From Panthera uncia (taxonomy: Eukaryota > Chordata > Mammalia > Carnivora > Felidae), in the NCBI RefSeq assembly GCF_023721935.1, contig NW_026057582.1, positions 88,120,292 through 88,184,291 on the forward strand: 64,000 bases of DNA. Reading direction: 5' to 3'. Made by a program: the position numbers and the translations under genes. Shown piece after piece: positions 45,546-57,795 of the stretch. Numbering within the stretch: position 1 is the first letter of the stretch; each line of letters starts with the position of its first letter. The notes under the pieces were generated by a model. The model saw only the letters and a list, made by a program, of their open reading frames with translations. It ran no database searches and was not told the DNA's origin.

Positions 45546-46035
45546 GAAAAGTAAAAACCATGGATGACAGCCCAGTGTGTGACTAATTTAATGTCCTATT
45601 GGAAGAATAACCAATGAGGGCTCATGCAACTCATCCCAGTCCATGAGAGCTGATTGTGTACATCTTTCCTAACACCACAAACACTGGACAGTCAAAGACA
45701 TCTTAATGATGGCTTGAAATCAGCCACAGTGGGAGTATTTACACCATGGATATAGGTAAATGCTACAACTGGCATCTCCCCTGCCCCCACGAACTTACTG
45801 TTAAATACTTATTAGCACATCATTGACTGATATCATCTATTATATATACTTTATGCCCAATATTTGTTTATAGCCGTGTACTCACCTCAACTTCTAAGAA
45901 TTTGATGATAAAAATGGGAAATAGGTAAGAAATTTAGATGCAATATAATATACTGAGAGTAAGTAAGAAATAAATTTCTAATTAGATTCTCTTCTGAAAT
46001 TTGGGAGGGGTAGGGCAGAGATTATGTTAGAACTA
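45546..46035. other. Unassigned unique DNA
   Basis: No gene or family recognised. Confidence 0.4.
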
Positions 46036-46255
46036 AAAGAAAGAGCAGTAGGTTAGGAGTTGGCATGTTTGAGGCTGACACAAGTTTGTTCTACTTCTAG
46101 GACATGTGACTTCAGGCACATCCCCTTTCTTCTGTTAGCCACAGATTTCTCACTTGTAAAATGAAGATTATAACACCATTAAGTCTTAAATCACATGGTT
46201 GTTGCAATAAATAAATAAAATCATATCTTTGAAAGTGCCTGTTATTATTTCACTC
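46036..46255 (+). mobile_element. MIR, sense
   Basis: GTAGGTTAGGAGTTGGCATG, TTCTAGGACATGTGACTTC, CTCACTTGTAAAATGAAGAT and CACATGGTTGTTGCAATAAA keep the MIR order. Confidence 0.75.
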
Positions 46256-47369
46256 TCATCTGATGTTTTCAGAAAGTTTAAATGTCTCCCCAAATATATT
46301 GTAAGTATCTTGAATGCAGAGAACATAATAGTAATTCAATAGCTACTTAAGAGTTATATAAAGCATTTCCAAATATAAATACTAAGAGTCTTCTATTTTC
46401 AGTAAGATTAGGACGTTTAGGTATTTACCTCTCTTTTGAACATGTATATTTAGATTGATTATGGCATTATGTGTGTGATAAAATCAGTCACAATCTTTTT
46501 TTTATTGTAACATTTCATTTCTATAACTTAAAACTTCTCCATATTAAAATAGCTTAAAATAGAACCTCTCAAGTGTAGCTTTAAAACTGCATCTAGCTTT
46601 CTATGCTTAAATTTAAGTAACCTACAAAAAGGAAATTGTAGAAGCTTCTTAGAAAGAATAAAAGAATTAGAAATAAAACACAAACAGCCTCAGCAGCAGT
46701 TAGGAATAGAAAAATCATGGAGTATTTGGTGCTTCATGAAAAGGGAGGAAATGCTTCCTGTGGCACAAAGAAATTCAGAAGGTGAAGAAAGGAGGTTTAT
46801 GGAAGAACACATTGTCTCTTCCTGAAACCAAAAAGTCAATATGGAGGGTGGACTGTACTAGAACTTCTTTCTAATGGTTTCTTGGGACCAAATGCAAGAT
46901 GGGCTGCATTAAGACAGATAGGGTCATCAAAACTTGCACCTGAAACCATGGTGGTGTTTCCATGATTATGGAGTTATGTCAGGAAGTTAAAGGATTAAAA
47001 TGGTCTTTTAGGAACATTTGCTTCATGGCACTAAGATCAATACATGTCCAGGTATGAACACCAAGTCTGGTACTTGGATTCCCGAAGAGAATGGTGTTGA
47101 GAATAGACTGGGTAGCCTATGACAAAACAAGAACACCCACTATAAAACTTCTATGAGTTGCAGTCAACAGTAAACTCCGAGTGAAATAGGGCTATCACGT
47201 TGTTGTAGCAAAAGCTAAGGCAACCTTTGGATGTGTTGGTAGATTAATTCAACTCTGACGAGGCTATTAATACCTCTGTTTATTCAGCTAGTCAGACCTT
47301 GTGTAAAGAATTGTATTCAACCTAACTTAACATACTCTAACAAAGAGTAGACAAACAGTACCATATGAA
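46256..47369. other. Unassigned unique DNA
   Basis: No gene or family recognised. Confidence 0.4.
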
Positions 47370-47560
47370 GAACAGGGGATATTCAAACAGGAGAAGTGAG
47401 GATTGTTGCAATGTGTAATAGGGCTGAAGATAATAGCTGTTTTCAAACTGAAGAGTTTTATATGGAAGTCAAAGAAAGTTCATTTTTTCTTTTGAAGTTA
47501 AGTTGGGCTACTTAAAAATTTCAAATCAACTTCTCTACAAGTAGAAGGGAGGTTAAGATA
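47370..47560 (+). mobile_element. Possible L3/CR1-like fragment
   Basis: GATAATAGCTGTTTTCAAAC, AGAGTTTTATATGGAAG and a preceding GAGAAGTGAGGATTGTTG resemble the 3' part of the ancient L3/CR1 LINEs of mammals. Weak. Confidence 0.3.
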
Positions 47561-49849
47561 CATGAAATGTAGGATACTCCCAACTTGAGAATGTGTGAAT
47601 TCAAGATACAGAACCAAGGTTAATGAAATAAATATATGATATTCTACCCTTTTCATATAAGCTGCTGCTTCTGCTGATTTGAATTGTTTTATTGCAATAA
47701 TGGAAAGTTTGCATTGATAGATTCCCATTTAATTATCCTACTTGGCAATTGCAAGTAGTTTGCCTTGGAATGGAATATAGTATGAGGCCATGAGACTCAT
47801 GAAGGATTCAAGTCTCTAAGGCCAGTCTCATTAGCACTGATCTAACATGCTTAGACACGCTCATTTTCACTGGGATCAGAACATGGCATGTTTGCTTGAG
47901 TGGTTGACTTTATTATTGAGAAAGGACAACTGGATCATTATTAGAATAGCCTTCCTAGAAGACGAATATTGAGTTATCTTTTACTTATCAATGGTTAAAT
48001 TAAAAGCAATTCTCATTATGGATTGATGCATTATTCCAGCCTAGGAATTATTGGCTCATGCATTTAATATACTATAAATATAGGATGGCTTTCAAGTTAT
48101 GATAAACTAGCTTACCTACTGAGCTCAAGCTGACTGCATTATTGACAACACCATTAAAAACAGGAGCACTATTTTACTAATTTAAAGGATGGGTGACAAT
48201 ATTATAATTAAATGGCACAATTCAGCTAAAAACTACAAATTTACCTCCAATTTTCCACTGCTACTTGGTAAAACATAAGTATTTAATCTATTTTGGCATG
48301 ACAGTCTCAGATAATTGGATTTTATACTTTACTAGACAATTGATCATGTATTCATTTTTTTTAAATGGCAGATGTAATCATGTTGGCATATCATTGGTGA
48401 AAACATCTTAGGTCTATACAGGGATATCTTTATTCATTCTCTCACTGCCATCTGCCTATTATCTGCCAGGTATATGGAAATAGTATATTAAAAAAGTCAC
48501 CATCCTCACTGACCTTGCATACATAAAGCTCCAAAATGTGCCTATGGTATTAGATTTATTCAAATCTATCTTGAGACAAAACATCAATCAAGTGTCAAGA
48601 CAGAAGACAGACATTTTTAAATGTCAATGTCTCAAAAAAAATTAACTTTGCTTAAACTCCTTTGCATAAAAGTTCTAGAAGACATGCATCCATCAAAACA
48701 GAAAAGTGAACCGTGAAAGAGGGAGACAGAGAATCTGGAGCCACACTTCTCAAACCACACCAATATGGCCTGGAGAGCCACAGCAAAATCAGAGGGTGCC
48801 ATGGAATATTCCAGTCATCAAAGGAGATATAGGGACATCTGTTAGACACCATGTGAATTACCAATATCAACTTGTTGGCACCTAAATACTTAATACACAG
48901 AAATGTTATGTATTTCTTTTAGCCTGCAAGTGTCATAGAAAAACACATGTATCACACAACTAATATGAAATGAGAACATTTAAAAATATTTGATCTAGGA
49001 AATGGAATATCAGAAGACAAAAGCAAAGGGAATCTTTGGGAGGATGGTGAAAAGAGTCTTCATGTCTAATGTTCAGCAAGTCTAGAGATCCACCAGACAA
49101 CACTAAGGAAGGTCCAAAGACTAGGAGTTACCTTTCCAAAGAAAAACACGCTAGTATGTCCAATGGGTTTAAACACATTGAGAGAGATCTGCATCACGTT
49201 GAAGGCTGTGGTGTGATTTAAGATAAATACATAGAAAAATAAATTAATTAAACTGTGATAATTGTCAACGTACAGATAAGAAAAAAATGCAAGGGGAAAA
49301 ATAACCATAGTGATATGCCTGGCTCATTTAATAGTAGTTGTTATAATGTAAAATAATGCAAACAGTGAATATCTTTTAAAAGTTGGTGTATTTTGAGAGA
49401 ATATGGGAGACAGGAAGAATGCAAAGGCATAAATTTTCAGTGTATGTATAAGAAAGAGACTAAATCATCACATTGCATTTAGAAAAGCTAAAAGATAATT
49501 CTCATCACTAAAAAAGCTTAAAGTAGCAATAAAATCTTACTACATTAAGTACCAAAAGGGTCAGCTTAAAATGTTGAAGGTGTCTGCCTTCAGGGAACTG
49601 GTAATTGGGAGTAGTCAGAATAATTAATTAATTAGCCTCATAGAACTGTTTGACTCTTAAAATTAAGAGTATAACTTTAGTAAAATTTTAAAGCTAAATT
49701 ATTTAAATAAAGCACATTTGAGACACTGTAGTCTATGCACACTTCCTTGGGTTTTTGTTATGATCTTTGTTTCTTCAGTGATTACTTTATGCGAGCCTGA
49801 CCTCAGTGGAAGCAGAAGTGAGGATTTGGAAGATGGGGTCCTTCTTTCA
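47561..49849. other. Repeat-poor AT-rich DNA; candidate conserved block near its start
   Basis: No gene or family recognised over 2.3 kb. 47760-48260 is dense in TAAT/ATTA cores (GGATTGATGCATTATTCC, CATGCATTTAATATAC, TATAATTAAATGG) and has no repeat. Antisense frames of 72-80 codons at 48652-49308 have no domain. Confidence 0.35.
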
Positions 49850-49864
49850 GAAGATTTTGAGGTA

Positions 49865-50040
49865 GGGGCACCTGGGTGGCTCAGTCAGCTGAGCATCTGA
49901 CTCTTGATTTTGGCTCAAATCATGACCTCATGGTTGGTGAGTTTGGGCTCTATGCTAATGGTGTGGAGCCTACTTGGGATTCTCTCTTTCACTCTCTCTT
50001 TGCCTCTCTCCTGCTTGTACTTTCTCTCAAAATAAGTAAA

Positions 50041-50072
<32 letters not shown>
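49865..50072 (+). mobile_element. Carnivore SINE with a pure A30 tail
   Basis: GGGGCACCTGGGTGGCTCAG head, body with GACTCTTGATTTTGGCTC and GTGGAGCCTACTTGGGATTC, and a tail of about 30 uninterrupted A (50043-50072). Target-site duplication AAGATTTTGARGTA at 49851-49864 and 50071-50084, one difference. The body is diverged in the B-box region, so the clean A-run may reflect later expansion rather than youth. Confidence 0.95.
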
Positions 50073-50074
<2 letters not shown>

Positions 50075-50667
50075 TTTTGAAGTAAAAATAAATGAAACAG
50101 AATGTAGCAGTTTTGAAGGAGAAAAAAACAAAGTAAAGTTACTTGAGTCTGATAATTTTATTCTTTTTATTTTATTTTGAATTGCACTTTTTAATTAATA
50201 TACAGTAACATTGCCTTGTGGGTTATAATTATGAATTTTAGTACCTGTATAAGTTCATGTTCTAAAGTCCAGCACTTTAAAAGTGTTCCACATGCTTCTT
50301 GTCTCCTAAATTTCTGATTTGAAATCTTCAGTCATGTGAATTTTTATTCTCTCGGGAATAATGTGTCATTTTTCTTTGGCTACTTTTTTGATTTTTTTTT
50401 TTTTTTCTTAATCTTAATTTTCAGCAATTTGATTATGATGTTTAAAATTTGCGTTTCTTTGGGTTTGTAGTTTTGAAAGTTCATGGAGTTTCTTAAATCT
50501 TTAACTTTATGTCTTTTACCAGATTTGGAAAGTTTTTAGCCATTATTTTAAAAAGTTTTGGCAATATGACAACATCAATGTTAGGCATCTGTACTTTGGT
50601 ATTGTCATTCAGGTCTCTGCATCTCTGTTATTTTTTATTCAACCTATTATCTCTGTTTGTATTTATT

Positions 50668-50818
50668 TATTTATTCACTCACATACATACTTACTTATAT
50701 TTAATATATTTTTTATAAGATTTTATCTTTAAGTAATTTCTACACCCAATGTGAGGTTTGAACTCACAACCTCAAGATCAAGATTTGCATGCTTTACAAA
50801 CTGAACCAGCCAGGTGCT
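50668..50818 (-). mobile_element. Older carnivore SINE (SINEC type), antisense
   Basis: TAAGATTTTATCTTTAAG, CTACACCCAATGTGAGG, CTCAAGATCAAGATTTGCATG and ACTGAACCAGCCAGGTG form the antisense of the older tRNA-Lys-derived SINE. The flanks TATCTCTGTTTGTATTT and TTCTCTGTTTTTATTTT look like its target-site duplication, later reused by the younger SINE next to it. Confidence 0.85.
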
Positions 50819-50833
50819 CTTCTCTGTTTTTAT

Positions 50834-51057
50834 TTTACTTTATTTTTTAATTTTTTAAATGTTTATTATTTAGTTTTGAGAGAGACAGAATGTGAGCAGG
50901 GGAGGGGCAGAGAAAGAGAGAGACACAGAATCCAAAACAGGTGCCAGGCTCTGAGCTGTCAGCACATAGCCCTACGTGGGGTTTGAACTCATGAACTGCG
51001 AGATCATGACCTAAGCTGAAGTTAGAAGCTTAACAGACTGAGCCACCCAGGCACCCC
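50834..51057 (-). mobile_element. Feliform SINE, antisense, adjacent to the older one
   Basis: T-rich tail, GA body, right antisense head CAGACTGAGCCACCCAGGC. Target-site duplication TTCTCTGTTTTTAT at 50820-50833 and 51058-51071, identical. Confidence 0.95.
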
Positions 51058-51572
51058 TTCTCTGTTTTTATATTAGATATTTTTTATTTATGTATCTTCA
51101 AACTGAATGCCTATTTCCTGTGTCACTTCCATTCTGCTATTCTTTTGAATAAGGATTTTATTTTGATGAGAATTGTTTTTAATTCTAAAATTTTCATTTT
51201 GTTCTTCTTTAAGTTTTCTATTTTATTGCTAGATTCTCTATATTTTCATTTGCTTCAAGAGCATTTGCCCTTATTTCTTGGGAGTGTTATTACAATAGCT
51301 GCCTTAAAGTCTTTATTAGATATATCCAACATGTGTTATCTCTGCATGGGTGTCTTTTTTTTTTCTCCAGACAAATTGAGATTTGTCTGTTTCTTTATAT
51401 GCTAGTCAAATTTGTATTGTATCTGATATTTGAATATTATATTATGAGGCTTTGGGTCTTGTTTAAATCCTGTGAAGAATGTTGATACTTTGGTTTTATC
51501 AGGCAATAGCTCTAATAAGTTCAGGTCACAAGTTGTGACCATCAGCCTTCTTAGGATGTGATTTCAGTATCA

Positions 51573-51644
51573 TTTGAAAATGTAAATGTAATTTGTTAAA
51601 TGTCAATGTAAATGAAATTTACATTTTTACATTACATTTTCAAA
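51573..51644. repeat. Nested AT-rich inverted repeat
   Basis: Outer arms TTTGAAAATGTAA (51573-51585) and its exact complement TTACATTTTCAAA (51632-51644). Inside, AATGTAAAT-GAA-ATTTACATT (51605-51625) forms a perfect 9-bp stem with a 3-nt loop. Further TGTAAA units on both sides extend the pairing imperfectly. Confidence 0.9.
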
Positions 51645-51960
51645 GCTTTTGTAATTCTATTTGGACTCTTCCTGGGCATGCATCACCTAGTGGCCAGTCT
51701 GGGACTCAGGTGGTGGTCTGTCTTTGTATTCAATTCTCTAAGTCTCTGGTATGCTCTATAGGACCACCACATGCACATCTTGAGGGTAAAACTCAGAGTG
51801 CTTAAAAAACTGTATGTGGTAACTTTCTCCATCATCTATCTCCCTTGTACTCTGATTCCTGGCACTTTCTATGGTGCTGTGACCAGAAAGCTGGGCATTA
51901 TTTATTTTATTCTATCATGTGTTCCTAACACTATGCTCCTGCCTGGGGTCAAGTGGCAGG

Positions 51961-52020
51961 AGAAAAGAGAATGAAAGAGAGACAGAGAGAAACAGATAGA
52001 GAGAGAGACAAAGAGAAAAA
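51961..52020. repeat. Purine-rich GA low-complexity tract
   Basis: About 60 bp of GAGA/GACAGAGA units at the edge of the antisense L1M. Confidence 0.88.
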
Positions 52021-53649
52021 GGATGCGGTTTTTTTTTTTCCCCACATTCTTTTGTGATGACAGTTATTTTTATTAGAAGTGAAGGTTTCCCTACTTCTTC
52101 ATAACTTTAGGTGCTTATGGTTCTCAGATGCTACTATTGATGCTTACAAGAACTCCATTTTCCACTCCTTCAGCCTGAACTGGGATGTTCTTCTGGACCT
52201 CTTGTTCATGCCCAAGACTACTTCTTAGTTTTTGGCTGGGGAATGCTAGGTGTGAAAAAAACTAACTTACCCACCCTTCATTCAAGGGTACTTCAAATTC
52301 TAGTATTCTACGATCTGCCTGCTTCTGCCTTTTCTGAGTCCTTAAAGATCTCCTCCATGCACCTGTCTAGGTTTTATGAGTACATTCCTTGAGAGACACA
52401 GGGTAGAGTATTCTGATTCCATCTCACCCAGGATCCCAGGTCATTTCATTTCTATTCGTGTACTGAGGCATTTAGTTCCATGTTTCTAGTTTTTTTTTTT
52501 TTCTTTTAGTGGTAAATAATCTGGAGAACAGAACTTTCTTTCTAATGACCCATAGGGCACTACACTCCAGAAACAATATATTTTCAGGAAGAACACTGCT
52601 AATAGAAGTTAGAAGCTCACACTTAGCTATTGAGAAGTGTTCATTCTGACTTTGGCCTTCCAATGGAGAAGTGCAGCCTTTGTCAAGGTTGGATGGCTTT
52701 TTATATACAGAACACATGCTATTTCAGTTCACAGATTAGTAGTGGGTATTTGAAATTATGTGAAAACCTAGGAGGGAACAAAAATAAACAGGTGAACAGA
52801 AATGAAACGGATATGAGAGACATAGCAAATATATACACATCATGTAATCACTGCAGACAGATTTTTAAGGTAAATACCACTGACCTATTCTGTGGATAAG
52901 AAAAATAAAATTAGTGAAGACTTTGTTACCTACTCATATAATTATTCTGAAATCAGAGAGAGAGAGTAAAAAAACAAAACAAAGGCACTAGTAACAAGCC
53001 CCTTTACAGTGTCCAGACACCTCCTTTATATAAAGGGTGTGGAGAAAGTAGACTTCAGAAAGCTTCCTATCCTTTCCTTTTGTTGCCTTTGCTACAGACC
53101 TCTCAGAGCTGTGGCTAACTGTGATAAAACTGTCATTCTCTCTTCATTGTTAGTGTTTTGCTTGTTCCTCCAAGTGGCATAAATGAAACCTGGGCTTTCT
53201 ATGCACACTTGCATGTTGAAGGAGTGCTAAAGACTGGTGGACTAGGGTTTGACATGGAAAGCAGTGAATATTAGTTATAGAGTAAGCATGAGATAACTCG
53301 ATGCTGCCTGGGGCTGAGGAAGCTAAAACATGCTCCTTAACCTGATGTCCTGATAACAGATTGTTTTTAAAACTAAGTATCACAGATTGTGTAGTCTTTG
53401 CCCAATACATGTAGTTCCCCTATTTCCCTGTTTACCATAGGCTAGTATTGTAAAAAAAAAAAAAAAAAAAAAAGGAAATGGTTAGTGATCTTTTGACACA
53501 TTTGGTCTAGGTTACAGGTAAGCCTAGGTTATGGGGAAAGAGAACTCAAATGAATGTTCATGTGTTTTTTTTTTCTTTTAAAGAATTCAGTTGAAATATT
53601 ATTGCCAAAGATAATATTTTGCATAGGTAGATTTCACACGATAGGAAGG
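52021..53649. other. Unassigned DNA
   Basis: No gene recognised; A23 run at 53452-53474. Overlapping frames at 52472-52899 (81 and 89 codons) have no domain. Confidence 0.4.
53452..53474. repeat. A23 homopolymer
   Basis: Uninterrupted adenines not attached to any recognised retroelement. Confidence 0.95.
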
Positions 53650-53815
53650 CCTGTCTGTTGTGATCACTTGATCCTTACAGTAACCCTGTAAGGTAAATGC
53701 GACATGTTTTATTATCTTCATTTTTAAAGATATGAAGAAACTAGGTCACAGATATGATGATTCAATATCATACAGCAGTTGTGTTCCCAAAACAGGTTTC
53801 AAACAAACAGAATGG
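53650..53815 (-). mobile_element. MIR, antisense
   Basis: CCTTACAGTAACCCTGTAAGG, TATTATCTTCATTTTTAAAG, TATGAAGAAACTAGGTCACAG and TCATACAGCAGTTGTG keep the antisense MIR order. Confidence 0.75.
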
Positions 53816-54240
53816 TGTTTCTATGTATTCCTCACTCACTCCAATCAGACTTCCACTCCTATCGCTTCAGAGCAAAACTACATATGCAAAGATCATTGAT
53901 TGCCTCCATGTTTTATAATGTATTTCCTTCCAGCAGCATTGACACAACTGGTCACTGATACCAGATTTAAACTCCTCTTAGTTTTTCCCCTACTTTAATA
54001 GCTCTTGCTTTTTCTACTGTTTTTTCCTGGAGTGGCCTGCTTCTCCAAATTTTAAATCATGAAGTTTCTCAAGGATCAGTACTAAGCTCTCCTCTTTTCA
54101 TAATTTACATCATCTCTCTAAGCATTCCTGGCTACTCCTATAGTTGAACCTTAAAATACATGAAGAAATGTTAACTTTTATAAAGGCAATTTTCACCTTT
54201 CTATGCTCTAGAGAATTCACATCATTCATACCCAAATATT
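53816..54240. other. Unassigned DNA
   Basis: No gene or family recognised. Confidence 0.4.
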
Positions 54241-54620
54241 CCCTATGAAACACATTCATTTATCACTTTGTTAATTTACTCAAAAATATATATTGAGATT
54301 CTACTATTTTCCAGGTACCGTTCTAAGTTTCAGAATGCAAAAGTGGGCCAAAGAGAAAAAAAAAAAAAAAAAGAGCTGCCCTCATGGAATTTGTTTGAAT
54401 GGACGACACAAATAACCAATAAAACTTTTTATATAATATGAAGTCAGAGTGTGATAAAACCCTAGGAAGAAAATTAAAGCATTTGAGAATGGCAGTGGTT
54501 GTGATGTGTATGTGCAAGGAACAAAAGAGAAGACAGGTAAGTTCATTATGAATGGAGAAGCCTGATAGCCCTGTGGGAAGGAGGACCACTTCACCAGAGA
54601 AAAAGGGAATTGGACTGAAG
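54241..54620 (-). mobile_element. Ancient L2-like repeat, antisense
   Basis: TATATTGAGATTCTACTATT, TCCAGGTACCGTTCTAAG, then after an A18 run GCTGCCCTCATGGAATTTG and AGTGTGATAAAACC. The first block is the antisense of the L2 3' end; attribution of the second part is less certain. Confidence 0.5.
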
Positions 54621-54879
54621 GCCAAGAAGATTTGCATTTTGTCTCATCTTGTCTCACTGCCTCCCATGTATTTGGGGAAAAGTCCATTAGTCACTCTGGG
54701 AAAAATTCTTAGATGATTTTCTGAGGAACCTTTCAGACCTATGATTTTATTGAAGATTTTGGAAGCGATGGGGTGGAGATACAGGGCTAGATGAGAAATA
54801 AAAGTATTGGGGGTTATCACTGTCATTAACTAAACTTTATTTAGTTTTCATATTTTTAAGTTCAGTCATTTTGCCTCAC
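54621..54879. other. Unassigned DNA
   Basis: Nothing recognised between two L2-like patches. Confidence 0.4.
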
Positions 54880-54970
54880 ATTTTTATTGAACTCCTATCA
54901 GTTGCTGGGCACTGCACACTGCAAGAATGCAGGTAAAGGAGCTCAGGGCCTTTACCTCCACAGGGCTCAG
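54880..54970 (-). mobile_element. Short L2-like patch, antisense
   Basis: TTTATTGAACTCCTATCAG and GCTGGGCACTGCACAC resemble the antisense L2 3' end. Short and weak. Confidence 0.4.
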
Positions 54971-56078
54971 GGTCCAGTTTTTCATGCTTGCCACTCTGGT
55001 TCTTCACTATTTGGGATCTGTCCTAGTCTCAGTTTTGCCATACCTTTCAGGTCTTAAGTATCTCCTGTACAGTATTTCCTGAGAGTCTAACAAAGAATGC
55101 TAACCAGGAAACCCTAAATGTTTCTCACATAAGCAGATAGATAGATATGGTTCATTTGGAAAGATTTCGAAAGACATAGAGAAGGGCAGTGTGAGTCTTC
55201 TCGCACCGGTCCCCGATATTCCCCGTTATTTTCAAACATTCAAACCCCATTATGTAAAAAAAAAAAAAACAAACTTATGTCTTCCAATTCACAGAATCTT
55301 TGTAACAGGCCATTTCACAGTTTTAGTGAAAGACATACAATAAATTATATGGAGAGAATCTAGAATACAGATCAGGAATTTAGGGGACAATAAACACACC
55401 GCTCAGGGAAACCACCTGTGGTAGTATTACTTGGTGCTCACTAATATCTGAGTTTCTTTTTAGGTCGGGCAAAGATTAAGCTTCCCAGCACTTGGCAATT
55501 GGAAAGGGTCTTAAGACAAACTATCGCCAATGAATTGCAAGGAGAAGTGGTAGGTGTCATCGCCTTGCTAAAGTGTCTAATTGCTAGTCCAAGACTCCAC
55601 AGTATTTTCTTTTCCACTCTCATCAATTAAGGAGGCTTACTGTTAGACTGTAGAAATAATGGAGCTTTCATTAACGTAGATGTCCAACTACACAGAGAAC
55701 AGTTTCCCCAGAACTCTGTACTAGAGAGAAACCTTTTTTGTGGTAAATCACTGAGATTTAGAGGTTATTATGACCACATAACTTAATCTAACCTTACTAA
55801 TTTATCATCTATCTGAATTAACTTTTTACCATGTTAAAAACTATTTGGAATCTTTAAGAGTTGTGAGGATGCCCACCAAACAAAGGGTCCATGCAACTTA
55901 CGATCATCATTTCCACCACTAACTTCCAAGAGATCAACAGACGTTTTTGCCTTTGCTTATTCTTTTTATGTGGAGCATATGCTAATCTTTCCTGTTCTCA
56001 GTTCTTTCAACGTGAAAAATCTAGATACTTTAATTTTGGTTGCTTTATCTTCTCTCGCTTTTTTTAAAAAATATTTAT
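54971..56078. other. Unassigned DNA
   Basis: No gene recognised; an A14 run near 55257. A small CG-containing patch, CGCACCGGTCCCCGATATTCC at 55202, is too short to be regulatory evidence. Confidence 0.4.
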
Positions 56079-56079
56079 T

Positions 56080-56585
56080 AAAAAAAATTAAAGACCATTT
56101 TTTAGGGAGAGGAAGGTACAGAGATTTTCCGAATATCCCCTGCCCCTACACATACATAGCCTCCCCGATTATCAACATAACTCACCAGAATGGTATTTTT
56201 TTTAATCAAGGATGAACCTACATTGACACATCATAGTAACCCCAAATCTATTATTCACCTTAGGGTTCACTCTTGGTGTTGCACATTCTGTGGATCTGGA
56301 CAAAAATCTAGTGACATATGCTCATCATTATAATATATAGAGTATTTTCACTGCCTTAAAAATCCTCTCTGTTCCGCCTATTTAATTTTACTTCCCTCCT
56401 CTCCCCTTGGCATCACTGATCTTTTTATTTCTCTGTAGTTTTTTCCTTTTTCATAATGTTTGGAATCACATAGTATGTAGCCTTCTCAGACCTGCTTCTT
56501 TCACTTAGTTCTATGCATTTAAGGTTCTATGCATTCATGGCTTGATAAGGCATTTATTTTTAGTGCTGAATTCCTGCTTTTTTTT
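56080..56585 (-). mobile_element. Old L1M 3' fragment, antisense
   Basis: AGGAAGGTACAGAGATTTTCC, CCCCTGCCCCTACACATAC, GATGAACCTACATTGACACA, TTCACTCTTGGTGTTGCACA, TTTTCACTGCCTTAAAAATCC and TCAGACCTGCTTCTTTCACT are standard antisense L1M landmarks. Confidence 0.82.
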
Positions 56586-57795
56586 CCCTTCAGTAACATA
56601 GTAACCTCATGTTCATACTGCAAAATTCAAGTTGCTACAGCTTGAGGTTCAGGATTATGTCCAGCTTCACACAGAGAGGCTTCATCCATTAACTTCAGCT
56701 GGTTTCATTTTCCAGCCTTCTAATTTTATCAAGTTCATTATTAGTACCCCCAAATCAAGATCTTCTCTAGCTGGTTTTATTAGAGTTCAGATCTCTCTTA
56801 TATCTGCTATATTCCTGTGATATTCCAATGGCTCATTCTCTCCACGTTCCCAACCCTTCACAAGGAAACTTTAAAATTTCTCTTGTCGAGGCATTCAGTG
56901 GACTTCAAGCCCTCACATACTGCACTCGTGCAGCATTTGCTTTTTATTGATCACGAGATTATATTATCAGTTCTCTTTTTTGCTTCTTTCTTATTTTGTC
57001 AGGGTTCCTCACCTTGTGCCAAATTTCTGCTTTAGACTGGAGAGGCCTCATGTATTTTATTCCATTGTGGTTTTATTTTCTTCTAAGTAACTTCTATCAG
57101 ATATAGGTCTCAATTCGAAATAGCCATATTTGCTTGAGATTATTGTTTTAGCTAGAGGAGTGTAACTACATATATGCACAATTGGAAATGGAGTATATCC
57201 ACACTGGGGTCAAGTGACACAAAATTCTATATTCTAGAATCTTCCCGAATGTGTTTACTGCATTCTTAGAGCCATCTTAAGAATTCTGACAAAGATGATT
57301 TAAAATATTTAATATTCTGGGCTCCTTGATTGAGAAGTTTTATTTTAAATACATTAATGCAACCATAAATGAGGAACTTAAATATTGCTATTGTCATTCC
57401 CTGAGCCCAAACTTTTAATGAACTAAATTAATATAAGGATGAATTCTCATCACAAAGCTCTGCTCCTAACTGCTTAATTTGAATGTATGGTCTGTTGATT
57501 GGCTGAGGGAAGTTAATTGAAATTAATTATAAATAGATAATGTGTAAACTCTGAAAAGTAAAGTAAACCTTTGTGGCACAATTCACTGAGTCTCATGGTA
57601 AGAGTAAAAAACTAAAACTTCTATGTTATGTCTATTTAATAATCTTTCTACGCTATTATTTGCCAAAAAATGTAAACCAATTTTAGTATTGCTCAAAGCA
57701 GAAGAACAAATTTCAAGATATTTTACATCCAAAATATCTCTGATGATTTTGGACTTAAGCCTCTTCTGAACTAGCATAAACTAAATACAAAGGAT
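56586..57795. other. Repeat-free AT-rich DNA; candidate conserved block
   Basis: No gene recognised. 57300-57600 holds dense homeodomain-like cores (AACTAAATTAATATAAGG, GTTAATTGAAATTAATTATA) beside an inverted CCAAT box (TTGATTGGCTGAG). Conservation cannot be judged here. Confidence 0.35.

Larger units (their letters stand above)
50160..51955 (-). mobile_element. Old L1M 5' region, antisense, interrupted by two SINEs
   Basis: Antisense of the L1M segment upstream of or around ORF1. Landmarks on the plus strand: AATGTGTCATTTTTCTTTGGC, CAGCAATTTGATTATGATG, TTTACCAGATTTGGAAAGTT, TCAGGTCTCTGCATCTCTGT, then after the SINEs AATTCTAAAATTTTCATTTTG, TAGCTGCCTTAAAGTCTTTA and TATTATATTATGAGGCTTTGG. No intact frame. 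A palindrome lies at 51573-51644. Confidence 0.72.
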
